Of a stretch of 5,231 nt of DNA, positions 5,132 through 5,231 are shown in pieces. This DNA is from JBEKYH01 sp049511115 (GTDB lineage Bacteria > Planctomycetota > Phycisphaerae > Tepidisphaerales > Tepidisphaeraceae), in NCBI GenBank assembly GCA_049511115.1, contig JBEKYH010000378.1, positions 1-5,231 on the forward strand, read 5' to 3'. The notes under the pieces were generated by a model. The model worked only from the letters and a program-made list of their open reading frames with translations. It ran no database searches and was not told the DNA's origin. Each line of letters begins with the position of its first letter. The stretch's first letter is position 1. Made by a program: the position numbers and the translations under genes.

Positions 5132-5191
5132 GTTATCCATGATGCTGCGCAGCGGCCCTCCGGACGCCAGCGCAGCAGCATTGTGGATAAC
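5132..5191. repeat. Palindrome with DnaA-box-like sequences at its ends
   Basis: gttatccatgatgctgcgc (5132-5150) and the region 5170-5191 are imperfect reverse complements with a 19-base loop between them; the right arm carries a few extra bases. The outer end of the right arm, tgtggataa (5182-5190), is the exact reverse complement of the DnaA-box consensus TTATCCACA. The left arm has TTATCCATG (5133-5141), matching seven of nine positions. Whether DnaA binds here is not shown: one perfect box plus one partial box is too few to call an origin. Confidence 0.65.
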
Positions 5192-5231
5192 TCGGCGAAA
5201 AAGCCGGCCGCCGATGTGAATAAACTGTCGC

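Larger units (their letters stand above)
5010..5231. other. Gene-free right end
   Basis: Apart from the octamer repeat and the DnaA-box palindrome I see no gene in this stretch. A GTG at 5216 starts a frame (VNKLS) that runs off the right edge, but it has no ribosome binding site and only a few codons are visible, so it is not called. Confidence 0.5.

Noticed and set aside
5132..5191. Replication origin
   Set aside because: Only one perfect and one partial DnaA box are visible and no AT-rich unwinding stretch or dnaA gene is seen, so only a possible DnaA site is reported.

Overview
This 5.2-kb, GC-rich window looks like bacterial chromosome with loosely packed genes and many dispersed repeats. 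The small proteins (a UPF0175 protein and a short CC...CxxC protein), a UvrC with no C-terminal helix-hairpin-helix domain, and repeats of the 'cacagaggacac' and 'cgggcttcagcccg' types all resemble what I remember of Planctomycetota or similar large-genome environmental bacteria. That placement is an inference. No rRNA or other marker gene confirms it.

Layout. Positions 1-1037 (+) hold the 3' part of uvrC, with its start off the left edge; all visible nuclease catalytic residues and the iron-sulfur cysteines are present. Positions 1038-2539 are about 1.5 kb without a convincing gene. They hold a long inverted repeat (1277-1384), a dispersed repeat copy (1839-1882), a REP-like palindrome (1927-1981) and a degenerate tandem array of 60-69 bp units (2061-2350). 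At most there is one doubtful gene remnant, on the minus strand around 1483-1752.

Three minus-strand genes follow, listed in transcription order from right to left. They are an alpha/beta-hydrolase lipase (4015-3212), a 71-residue protein with paired cysteines (3149-2934), and a UPF0175 family antitoxin-like protein (2815-2540) with its own good promoter. A second copy of the dispersed repeat found at 1839 lies at the lipase stop codon. It also creates a spurious-looking N-terminal extension of the next gene.

Divergent from the lipase, across a 52-bp gap, is a 313-residue polytopic membrane protein (4068-5009, +) that resembles a degenerate sodium/calcium exchanger. The right end (5010-5231) has no gene. 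It holds an octamer tandem repeat that folds back on itself, and a second palindrome whose right arm contains a perfect DnaA-box consensus.

The genes do not form an obvious pathway: DNA repair, lipid hydrolysis, a membrane transporter and an orphan antitoxin-like regulator. I do not see a clear new multi-gene system. The most distinctive content is the density and variety of structured repeats in the spacers and the way one copy intrudes on gene ends.
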